Below, in pieces: positions 44,208-51,370 of a DNA stretch of 64,000 nt (its first letter is position 1; every line of letters starts with the position of its first letter). Position numbers and translations under genes: made by a program. Source of the DNA: Reyranella sp. (GTDB lineage Bacteria; Pseudomonadota; Alphaproteobacteria; Reyranellales; Reyranellaceae); assembly GCA_029946105.1 (NCBI GenBank), contig JAQSDW010000240.1, positions 1 through 64,000 of the forward strand. Direction: 5' to 3'. The notes beneath the pieces were generated by a model, which did not search any database, was not told the DNA's origin, and saw only the letters and a list, made by a program, of their open reading frames with translations.

Positions 44208-45398
44208 ATGACCGACGATATCGGCGCCTTCGTGCCAGGCCCGCGCGTCCGTATCGAAGGTCGCCCCGGTGGCTCCCTCCAGGGCCTGACCTTCGCCGCC
44301 AAGGATCTGTTCGACGTTGCCGGCGTGCCGACCGGCGGCGGCAACCACGATTGGCCCACGGGCCGCCCGGTGCCGACCAGGCACGCTTGGGCGGTGCAGA
44401 CGTTGCTCGACGCGGGCGCCACCCTGATCGGCAAGACCATCACCGACGAGGTCTCGCTCGGCATCCTGGGCGAGAACGCCTTCGACGGCACGCCGGTCAA
44501 TGTCCGCGCTCCTGGGCGGGTGCCGGGCGGCTCGTCGTCCGGCTCCGCCGCCGCAGTCGCCGCCGGCCTCTGCGATACCGCGCTCGGCACCGACACCGGT
44601 GGCTCGGTGCGCGTGCCCTCGAGCTTCTGCGGCCTCTATGGCATCCGCCCGACGCACGGCCGCCTCGACGTCACCGGCATGCTGCCGCAGGCGCCGACCT
44701 CCGATACCACCGGCTGGTTCGCCCGCGACGCCGAAACCTTCGCCAGGGTGTCGTCGGTCCTGCTGGGCGAGGCGATTCCCGTGGCGCTGCCCGGTAAGCT
44801 GCCCAGCAAGCTCATCGTGGCGGTGGACGCCTTCGGCTTTGCCGATGCCAACGTGGCCGAGGCACTGCAGCCGATGGTGAAACGCCTGGCAGCGCTGGTC
44901 GGCTCCAGCCGCGACGAGGTCATGGCGCCGCAAGGTCTCTCGGTGTGGGCGCGGGCGCAGCGCACCCTGCAGCCGTCCGAGGCCTACATCACGTTCCGCG
45001 ACTGGCTCGACAAGGGCAATCCGCGCTTCGCCTTCTCGGTCGCCAAGGCGCTGGTGATGGGCTCGATGATCGCCGAGAGCGATCGCGTCTGGGCCAACCT
45101 GATGCGCCAGGAAGTGCGTGCGCGCATGAAGTACCTGTTACCGGCCGGCACAATCCTTTGCCTGCCGACGACGCCGTTTCCGGCGCCGCTCTGCGGCCAG
45201 CCGCTGTCCGTGCTCGATCCGCTGCGCGACCGCATCACTTGCCTCTGTGCCCACGGCGGCCTTGCGGGTTTTCCGCAGGTCAACTTGCCGGGAGCCACGA
45301 CGGTTGACGGCCTGCCGGTCGGCCTGTCCATCATCGGTCCTCGGGGCAGCGACGCCGGCCTGGTGGCCGTAGCGCGCGCCCTCGAGGGAAAGGTTTGA
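44208..45398 (+). CDS. AMI1-like amidase (amidase signature family)
   Basis: This 396-residue short amidase resembles the plant/bacterial AMI1 group (indole-acetamide hydrolase-like). The triad elements are Lys in LTFAAKDLFDVAG (about 29-41), the loop VPGGSSSGSAAAVAAGL (about 105-121), and the nucleophile region GTDTGGSVRVPSSFCGLYG. It shares only the family motifs with the tandem amidases at 13.8-16.7 kb. Its stop overlaps the TTG start of an HpxZ/AtzH-like gene, a pairing seen in oxalurate and cyanuric-acid pathways. Hydrolysis of a small amide or ureide is therefore more likely than indole acetamide. Confidence 0.85.
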   Translation: MTDDIGAFVPGPRVRIEGRPGGSLQGLTFAAKDLFDVAGVPTGGGNHDWPTGRPVPTRHAWAVQTLLDAGATLIGKTITDEVSLGILGENAFDGTPVNVRAPGRVPGGSSSGSAAAVAAGLCDTALGTDTGGSVRVPSSFCGLYGIRPTHGRLDVTGMLPQAPTSDTTGWFARDAETFARVSSVLLGEAIPVALPGKLPSKLIVAVDAFGFADANVAEALQPMVKRLAALVGSSRDEVMAPQGLSVWARAQRTLQPSEAYITFRDWLDKGNPRFAFSVAKALVMGSMIAESDRVWANLMRQEVRARMKYLLPAGTILCLPTTPFPAPLCGQPLSVLDPLRDRITCLCAHGGLAGFPQVNLPGATTVDGLPVGLSIIGPRGSDAGLVAVARALEGKV

Positions 45399-45799
45399 AG
45401 GACCTGACGCCGAACATTCCCGAAGTCGTGGCCGAGGTCGGCGCACTCTTCGAGCGCTACGAACAGGCGCTGATCGACAAGAACGTCGACGTGCTGGACG
45501 CCACCTTCTGGAACAGCCCGCACGCCATTCGTCTGGCGAACCACGAGCACGGCTACGGCTTCGACCGCATCCACGCCCATCGCGTCGCGCGCGTGCCGGG
45601 GCCTGGCACCAAGGAGAAGCGCTTGCGCCTCGATATCGTGACCGTGGGACACGACATCGCCACCGTCACGCTGGTCTACAAGGTCCGCGGCAGGGAGATG
45701 ACCGGCCGCCAGATGCAGACCTGGGTCCGGTTCCCCGATGCGGGCTGGAAAGTCATCGCCGCCCATGTCTCCATGATCGGCGAAACGCCCGTATTGTAG
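45395..45799 (+). CDS. HpxZ/AtzH-family (DUF3225) small protein
   Basis: This 134-residue cone-fold (NTF2-like) protein of the AtzH/HpxZ family has the characteristic segment EVGALFERYEQALIDKNVDVLDATFW and the C-terminal WVRFPDAGWKVIAAHVSMIG. In known cases the partner is an amidase of urea/oxalurate or s-triazine catabolism (HpxW/HpxY context, AtzE/AtzF), where AtzH-like proteins act on or bind small amide intermediates. The TTG start at 45395 overlaps the amidase stop and is preceded by GGGAAAGG. An amidohydrolase follows 8 bp downstream. Confidence 0.82.
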   Translation: MKDLTPNIPEVVAEVGALFERYEQALIDKNVDVLDATFWNSPHAIRLANHEHGYGFDRIHAHRVARVPGPGTKEKRLRLDIVTVGHDIATVTLVYKVRGREMTGRQMQTWVRFPDAGWKVIAAHVSMIGETPVL

Positions 45800-45807
45800 A
45801 GGGGACA

Positions 45808-46851
45808 ATGACCAAAGAGACACCGCCGGCAGAACTCGGCAACGTGATGGTTCCCGATCTCGCCTGGGTCGCCAAGGTGAGCGAGCCTGCGCTCGAACCC
45901 GACCTCCCCATCGTCGATCCACACCATCATCTGTGGCAGCGCGCTGGCAACGACTACCTGTTCCACGACCTGCTGGCCGACACGCAGACCGGCCACAACA
46001 TCGTCGGCACAGTATTCGTCGACTGCCACTCGATGTACCGCAAGGACGGCCCGGCCGAATTGCGCTGCATCGGCGAGACCGAGTTCGCCAATGGCGTCGC
46101 CGCCATGAGTGCCAGCGGCCTCTACGGCAATCTGCGCGCCTGCGACGGCATCGTCGGCCACGTCGACCTGCGCCTCGGCAGCAAGGCAGGCGCCGTGCTC
46201 GATGCCCAGATCGCTGCGGGCAATGGCCGCTTCAAGGGCATCCGCTACCAGACCGGCTGGGATGCCGATCCCGGCATCCGCAACTCGCGCACCGACCCGA
46301 CGGCTGAGCTGACGCGCGATAAGTCCTGGCGCACAGGCTTCGCCGAATTGGCCAAGCGCGGCCTCACCTTCGACGCCTGGCTCTACCATCCGCAGCTGGC
46401 CGAGATCGCCGAGCTTGCCGATGCCTTTCCCGGGACGCCCATCGTCCTCGACCATGTCGGCGGGCCTTTGGGGTACGCGGGATATGCTGGCCGCCATGCC
46501 GAAGTGAGGGCGACCTGGAAGAAATCGATGGCCGACCTCGCCAAGCGCCGGAACATCGTCGTCAAGGTCGGTGGCCTCGGCATGGCCATGGGCTGGTTCG
46601 ATTTCTACCAGCAGCCGACACCGCCCGGCTCGCAGGCCTTGGCCGAGGCCTTCAAGCCCTGGGTCGAGACCTGTATCGATCTCTTCGGCGTCGACCGCTG
46701 CATGTTCGAGAGCAACTTCCCGGTCGACAAGATCACCAGCGGCTACGGCGTACTGTGGAACGCCTTTAAGCGTCTGGCCTCCGGCGCGTCCGCGGCGGAC
46801 AAGGGCGCGCTTTTTGCAGGGACGGCGCGCCGGGTCTACAAACTCGCCTGA
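45808..46851 (+). CDS. Amidohydrolase-2 family metal-dependent hydrolase
   Basis: This 347-residue TIM-barrel amidohydrolase resembles 2-pyrone-4,6-dicarboxylate lactonase and related lactonases/decarboxylases. The metal motif HxH is in IVDPHHHLWQR (about 33-43). The later histidine is in IVLDHVGGPLG, and the C-terminal acid is in MFESNFPVDK. It would open a lactone or hydrolyse or decarboxylate a cyclic carboxylate. It is the third gene of the amidase-HpxZ-hydrolase run, implying a short catabolic pathway, and is followed 20 bp later by a solute-binding protein that could supply the substrate. Confidence 0.83.
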   Translation: MTKETPPAELGNVMVPDLAWVAKVSEPALEPDLPIVDPHHHLWQRAGNDYLFHDLLADTQTGHNIVGTVFVDCHSMYRKDGPAELRCIGETEFANGVAAMSASGLYGNLRACDGIVGHVDLRLGSKAGAVLDAQIAAGNGRFKGIRYQTGWDADPGIRNSRTDPTAELTRDKSWRTGFAELAKRGLTFDAWLYHPQLAEIAELADAFPGTPIVLDHVGGPLGYAGYAGRHAEVRATWKKSMADLAKRRNIVVKVGGLGMAMGWFDFYQQPTPPGSQALAEAFKPWVETCIDLFGVDRCMFESNFPVDKITSGYGVLWNAFKRLASGASAADKGALFAGTARRVYKLA

Positions 46852-46871
46852 GCTGCTTCGGGAGGCCATTC

Positions 46872-48434
46872 ATGCGCCGTTTCCTTTTTGCATCTGCCGT
46901 CGCCCTTGCGACTGCTCTTTCATCCATCGCCTCGGCCCAGACGCTGAAAGTCGTGATGCATTCCGACGTGAAGGTGCTCGATCCGATCTGGAGCGGCGCC
47001 TACATCACGCGCAATTACGGCTACATGGTCTACGACACGCTGTTCGCCATGGACGAGAAGTACCAGGTGAAGCCGCAGATGGTCGACAGCTTCACGACCA
47101 GCGACGATGGCCTCACCTGGACCTTCAAGCTGCGCGATGGCTTGGAATGGCACGACGGCCAGCCCGTCACGGCCGAGGATTGCGTGGCCTCGCTCAAGCG
47201 CTGGGCGGTGCGCGACGCGATGGGCCAGAAGCTCGCCAAGTCGATCCAGGACTACAAGGTCGTCGATGCGAGGACCTTCCAGATCGTGCTCAAGGAGAAG
47301 TTCGGCCAGCTTATCAACGCGATCGGCAAGCCATCGGTCGTCGTGCCCTTCATGATGCCCAAGCGCATCGCCGAGACCGATCCGTTCAAGCAGATCGACG
47401 AATACATCGGCTCCGGCCCGTTCGTGTTCAGGAAGGACGAATGGAAGCCGGGTGAGAAGCTGGTCTTCACCAAGTTCGCCAAGTACAAGCCGCGCGCCGA
47501 GCCGATGGCGGGCCTCTCCGGCGGCAAGGTCGTGAGCCTCGATCGTGTCGAGTGGCTGTGGATCCCTGACGCCGAGACGCAGGTGAACGCCCTGCTGAAC
47601 GGCGAGATCGACATGCTGGAGGCCGTCAGCACCGATCACCTGCCGCTGGTCGAGAAGAACAAGGACATCCGCGTCATCCGGAACGCGACCTCCAACCAGT
47701 ACGTGTTCCGCATGAACTGGCTGCTGCCGCCCTTCAACAACGTGAAGGTCCGCCAGGCCGCGGCAATGGCGCTGAACCAGATCGATTTCCTGCAGGCCAA
47801 CATCGGCGACAGCCGCTTCTACCGGACCTGCAAGGCGATGTTCACCTGCGACACGCCGCTAGCCAGCGACGCCGGCATGGAAGGGCTGGTCGAGGGCAAT
47901 TCGGTCAAGGCCAAGCAGATGCTGGCCGAGTCGGGCTATGACGGCACACCCGTCACGCTGCTCTATCCATCCGACCTCGGCGTCATCAAGCAACTCGGCC
48001 CCGTCGCCAAGGCGGCCCTCGAGAAGGCCGGTTTCAAGGTCGATCTGCAGGCGCTCGACTGGCAGAGCATGATCGTGCGGCTCCAGAAGAAGGGGCCGGT
48101 GTCGGAAGGCGGCTGGAACGCTTTTTCCACGAGCTGGTCGCAGGTCGACATCCTCGACCCCCTGATGACGCCGTTCCTGGCCGCGACCTGCGACATGGCG
48201 CGCGCCGGTTGGCCGTGTGACGAGGGCATGGAAAAGCTGCGCGACAAGTACGTGAAAGCCACGAGCGAGGCCGAGAAGAAGGCCGTTGCCGAGGAGGTGC
48301 AGCGCTACGCGCTGCAGATTGTGACGCACGTGCCGCTCGGCGAATGGTTCGGTGTCGCCGCCGTGCGCACCAATATCGGCACCATGGCGGTGCCGCCGCC
48401 GGTCACCGTCTTCTGGGGCATGACCAAGAAGTAG
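46872..48434 (+). CDS. ABC transporter substrate-binding protein, family 5 (paralogue 1)
   Basis: This 520-residue periplasmic binding protein of the peptide/nickel (SBP_bac_5) type has a signal peptide (MRRFLFASAVALATALSS, cleavage near ASAQ). The family core includes DTLFAMDEKYQVKPQMV, then TWTFKLRDGLEWHDGQPVTAEDCVASL. It normally feeds DppBCDF/OppBCDF-type importers, but no permease or ATPase gene is nearby. It is a close paralogue of the protein at 51370. It lies after the amidohydrolase, suggesting uptake of that pathway's substrate. Confidence 0.9.
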   Translation: MRRFLFASAVALATALSSIASAQTLKVVMHSDVKVLDPIWSGAYITRNYGYMVYDTLFAMDEKYQVKPQMVDSFTTSDDGLTWTFKLRDGLEWHDGQPVTAEDCVASLKRWAVRDAMGQKLAKSIQDYKVVDARTFQIVLKEKFGQLINAIGKPSVVVPFMMPKRIAETDPFKQIDEYIGSGPFVFRKDEWKPGEKLVFTKFAKYKPRAEPMAGLSGGKVVSLDRVEWLWIPDAETQVNALLNGEIDMLEAVSTDHLPLVEKNKDIRVIRNATSNQYVFRMNWLLPPFNNVKVRQAAAMALNQIDFLQANIGDSRFYRTCKAMFTCDTPLASDAGMEGLVEGNSVKAKQMLAESGYDGTPVTLLYPSDLGVIKQLGPVAKAALEKAGFKVDLQALDWQSMIVRLQKKGPVSEGGWNAFSTSWSQVDILDPLMTPFLAATCDMARAGWPCDEGMEKLRDKYVKATSEAEKKAVAEEVQRYALQIVTHVPLGEWFGVAAVRTNIGTMAVPPPVTVFWGMTKK

Positions 48435-48494
48435 GACCCATTTTCCTCAGGCGGCGGTGTATGCTCCCGGGCAAGAAACCTCGGGAGGCAAGGG

Positions 48495-49523
48495 TTGATC
48501 GAACATCGTCTGACGCGCCGCGCCGCACTCGGCGGACTGGCGGCGGTGCCGTTCGTGGGCAACGCGCAAGCGCAGGATCTCACCAAGGCGTCGATCGCGC
48601 TGTTGCGGCTGTCGTCGTCCGGACCAGTCTTCATCGCCCAGGAGAAGGGCTGGTTCAAGGAAGCCGGCGTCGACCTCACGATCAAGGACTTCACCGCCGC
48701 GACCCAGGTGCCGCTCGCCATCGTCTCGGGCGATGCCGATTTCGGTACCACCGCCTTCACCGCCGGCTTCTACAATCTCGCCGCCAAGGGCGGGCTGAAG
48801 GTGATCGCGGCGCAAAGCGCGGAGCGGCCGGGCTTCCAGCTCAACGTCATCGCCGTCACTCGGCAGGCCTGGGATGCGGGCATCCGCTCGATCAAGGACC
48901 TCGCCGGCAAGCGCGTCGCCATGACCACGGCGGGCTCCTCGATGCACTATTCGATCGAGATGCTGGCGCGCAAGTTCGGTGTCGACGCCAAGACCATCAC
49001 CATGGTGCCGTTGCAGTCGCTGCCCAACATGGCGGCGGCCTTCAAGGGCGGCCAGGTCGATGCCGCGAGCTTTCCCATCACCACCTATCGCCAGGTCGAG
49101 GCCGAGGCGGGCGGCCACATCATCGCCTATGTCGGCGACGAGGAGCCCTGGCAGCTCGGCGCCGTGTTCACCTCGCCCAAGACCATCGCCGAGCGCCGGC
49201 CGCTGGTGGAGAAGTTTCTGGTCGGCTACCGGCGCGGCGCCGCGGCCTATAACCAGGCTTTCGGCAAGCGCGACAACGGCAAGCTGGTGCCCGGGCCGAA
49301 CTACGACGAGATGATCGCGCTGCTCGCCGGCGCCCTGAAGCAGCCGCCGGAGCGTGTCGCCCAGGGGCTGCCTTTCATCGATCCCGAGGGCCGGCTCGAC
49401 GTCGGCGACATCTATAAGCAGGTGGCCTTCTGGCAGGCCTCCGGCCAGGTCGCCAAGGATGCCGATCCCAAGTCGTTCATCGACCTCAGCTTCGTGCAGG
49501 GCCACTTCAACGTGCCCAAGTAG
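48495..49523 (+). CDS. ABC transporter substrate-binding protein, NMT1/SsuA type
   Basis: This 342-residue binding protein of the nitrate/sulfonate/taurine-like group has a short Tat-like signal (LTRRAALGGLAAVPFVGNAQAQ). The mature start IALLRLSSSGPVFIAQEKGWFKEAGVDLTI is typical. The TTG start at 48495 follows GGGAGGCAAGGG. No permease or ATPase partner is present. Its stop codon lies in a perfect 15-bp tandem duplication. It follows the family-5 protein gene by 60 bp. Confidence 0.88.
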   Translation: MIEHRLTRRAALGGLAAVPFVGNAQAQDLTKASIALLRLSSSGPVFIAQEKGWFKEAGVDLTIKDFTAATQVPLAIVSGDADFGTTAFTAGFYNLAAKGGLKVIAAQSAERPGFQLNVIAVTRQAWDAGIRSIKDLAGKRVAMTTAGSSMHYSIEMLARKFGVDAKTITMVPLQSLPNMAAAFKGGQVDAASFPITTYRQVEAEAGGHIIAYVGDEEPWQLGAVFTSPKTIAERRPLVEKFLVGYRRGAAAYNQAFGKRDNGKLVPGPNYDEMIALLAGALKQPPERVAQGLPFIDPEGRLDVGDIYKQVAFWQASGQVAKDADPKSFIDLSFVQGHFNVPK

Positions 49524-49538
49524 AACGTGCCCAAGTAG
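49509..49538 (+). repeat. 15-bp perfect tandem repeat spanning a stop codon
   Basis: AACGTGCCCAAGTAG occurs twice in direct succession (49509-49523, 49524-49538). Each copy ends in an in-frame TAG, so the gene has two consecutive copies of its last four codons plus stop. Only the first stop is used; the second is redundant. Confidence 0.9.
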
Positions 49539-49584
49539 CAAGTAAGGCCTTGCCCGCCTCGGGGAAGACGCCGAAAGCTGGCAG

Positions 49585-50196
49585 ATGTCAGCACCGTCGT
49601 TTTTGGCTGGGCGGTTTCTGCCCCATCGCATTCTGCCCGGCTGGCTGGGCAAGGCCGAGGCAGCCCGGTTGCTGGCCTATACCCTGGCGGCCGAGGCGCG
49701 TTTTGCACCGACCAGGCTCGCGGATCAGGGCACCGGGCGTCTCGACTCGGTGGTGCGCCAGTCGTCCGTGCTGAAGGATCTCGGCGCCTTCGCGGCCCCC
49801 TTGCGCCGGAAGGCATTGGCCCTGCAGTCGGGCCTCGAGACGGCGTTCGACATGGCGCACACGCCGGCCAACAGCACGCAGATGGAGATGGTGGCGCATG
49901 GCGACGGCGCCTTCTATCGGCCGCACATCGACACCTTCACCGGCGACGAATACACGCCCGGCGGCAGGCGGCGGCTCACCATGATCTACTATCTCCATCG
50001 CCAGCCGCGCCGCTTCACGGGCGGACGCCTGCGGATGTTCGATCTGGGCGGCACCGAGACGATCGAGATCGAGCCGACGCACGACAGCCTGCTCGTCTTC
50101 CCGTCAGCAGCGCGTCACGAGGTCGAGACCGTGTCCTGTCCCGACAGCGAATTCGCCGACGGCCGTTTCGCAGTGAATATCTGGCTGTGCGGCTGA
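49585..50196 (+). CDS. 2-oxoglutarate/Fe(II)-dependent oxygenase (prolyl-4-hydroxylase-like)
   Basis: This 203-residue double-stranded beta-helix oxygenase has its iron-binding residues in the RPHIDTFTG segment (His114, Asp116) and SAARHEVE (His178). The 2-oxoglutarate-binding Arg is in GRFAVNIW (Arg194). It resembles SM-20/PKHD-type hydroxylases that modify proline or other residues, or small molecules. The gene is followed by a convergent HxlR gene. The target is unknown. Confidence 0.85.
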   Translation: MSAPSFLAGRFLPHRILPGWLGKAEAARLLAYTLAAEARFAPTRLADQGTGRLDSVVRQSSVLKDLGAFAAPLRRKALALQSGLETAFDMAHTPANSTQMEMVAHGDGAFYRPHIDTFTGDEYTPGGRRRLTMIYYLHRQPRRFTGGRLRMFDLGGTETIEIEPTHDSLLVFPSAARHEVETVSCPDSEFADGRFAVNIWLCG

Positions 50197-50205
50197 CGCT
50201 GCCGG

Positions 50206-50589
50206 CTACTCCGCCGCCTTCAGCTCCATGGCCCGCTGCGAGCGCAGCGCGGCGTCCTCGGCTTCCCAGCGCATGCCGACCTCGGCCAGCCCGCCCAGCA
50301 CACCGTCGAGCTCGTGGCCGCGCTTGGTCAGCGAGTAGGTGACCTTGGGCGGGATCGTGGCTTCATAGTCGCGCTTCACCAGTCCGGCACCCTCGAGCGT
50401 GCGCAGCCGCTCGGTCAGCATCTTGGCCGACACGCCCGACACGCGTCGCTTCAGTTCGCCGAAGCGCTGCGGCCCATGGGTCTTCAGGTTGTAGAGGATG
50501 TACGTCGTCCACGGCCCCATCAGCATGCGCAGGATGAAGTCCATGGGACAGGAGACGCTCTCCTTGCGGGGCTCGGCAGTGGCGGTCAT
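50206..50589 (-). CDS. HxlR family transcriptional regulator
   Basis: This 127-residue winged-helix protein of the HxlR/YodB group has the conserved N-terminal reactive cysteine of redox-sensing members in KESVSCPMDFIL. The DNA-binding core is RFGELKRRVSGVSAKMLTERLRTLE, typical of the family. It is divergent from the flavodoxin-type reductase, which is the likely target. This arrangement matches regulators that sense quinones or electrophiles through the cysteine and derepress a detoxifying reductase. Confidence 0.87.
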   Translation of the reverse strand: MTATAEPRKESVSCPMDFILRMLMGPWTTYILYNLKTHGPQRFGELKRRVSGVSAKMLTERLRTLEGAGLVKRDYEATIPPKVTYSLTKRGHELDGVLGGLAEVGMRWEAEDAALRSQRAMELKAAE

Positions 50590-50734
50590 CGAAATAATCC
50601 CGAAGTTACGAATTGGTACCTACTGGCAAATATATAGTACTCTTCCTAACTCTTTCCAGTCACTTCGAGTAATCAACCCTCCAAAAGAGACGAATCGATC
50701 GTTTCTCGAGGAAATTCAAAGGACTGGAAAGACC
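50590..50734. promoter_or_regulatory. Divergent regulatory region between hxlR and the reductase gene
   Basis: This 145-bp region is clearly A+T-rich compared with its surroundings. It contains TACT (50621-50624) and AGTA (50636-50639) as half-sites of a dyad separated by 11 bp, with TATATA between them (50631-50636), and GGTACC at 50615-50620. This resembles operators of YodB/HxlR-type repressors overlapping a promoter. The reductase ribosome site is GGAAAG at 50726-50731. Confidence 0.45.
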
Positions 50735-51319
50735 ATGACCACCGTCGCCATCGTCTATCATTCGGGTTTCGGCCATACCAAGGCCCTCGCCGAGGCCGTC
50801 GCATCAGGTGCCCGGGCCGTCCCCGGCGCCAAGGTGAGCCTCGTGCCGGTGGCCGAAGCGGAGGCCCGCGAGGCCGAACTGGATGCCGCCGACGCCATCA
50901 TCTTCGGCAGCCCGACCTACATGGGCAGCGTCTCGGCCGACTTCGCCAGGTTCGAGGAATGGACGTCCAAGCGCTGGATGGCGCGGGCGTGGCAGAACAA
51001 GCTCGCCTCGGGCTTCACCAACTCGGCGTCGTGGAACGGCGACAAGCAGAACACGCTGGTCCAGCTCATGACGCTCGCCATGCAGCACGGCATGGTCTGG
51101 GTCGGCCTCGGCCTGGCGCCGGGCTTCAACCACTCCAAGGGCTCGGTCGAGGATCTCAACCGCCTCGGCGCCTCGATCGGCGCAATGGCGCAGTCCAACG
51201 GCGACCAGGGCGTGGAAGGCATCGCCGCCTCGGACTTCAGGACCTTCGAGGCGCTCGGCCAGCGCGTCGCCGAGGCGGCCAGCCGCTGGCAGGCAGAGTC
51301 TCTCGCTCAAGCCGCGTAG
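50735..51319 (+). CDS. Flavodoxin-fold NAD(P)H:quinone reductase-like protein
   Basis: This 194-residue WrbA/FMN-reductase-like protein has the FMN phosphate loop YHSGFGHTKALAEAV (about 8-22). A second flavin loop is in FGSPTYMGSVSADFARFEEW (about 58-77). It reduces quinones or flavins by two electrons, preventing redox cycling. Divergence from an HxlR regulator supports a quinone or electrophile response. The ATG at 50735 is preceded by GGAAAG. A hairpin follows its end. Confidence 0.85.
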   Translation: MTTVAIVYHSGFGHTKALAEAVASGARAVPGAKVSLVPVAEAEAREAELDAADAIIFGSPTYMGSVSADFARFEEWTSKRWMARAWQNKLASGFTNSASWNGDKQNTLVQLMTLAMQHGMVWVGLGLAPGFNHSKGSVEDLNRLGASIGAMAQSNGDQGVEGIAASDFRTFEALGQRVAEAASRWQAESLAQAA

Positions 51320-51343
51320 TGCGGCGCAGGGCGATCAGGACGG

Positions 51344-51370
51344 ACGCTCTCTCCCGGAAGGAGAGGGCGT
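51344..51370. terminator. Hairpin between convergent reductase and binding-protein genes
   Basis: ACGCTCTCTCC (51344-51354) pairs with GGAGAGGGCGT (51360-51370), with one G-T position, around a 5-base loop. It lies in the 50 bp between two convergent stop codons, so it probably serves as a bidirectional 3'-end structure, although the T-run is weak. It is similar in style to the palindrome at 2152-2177. Confidence 0.5.
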
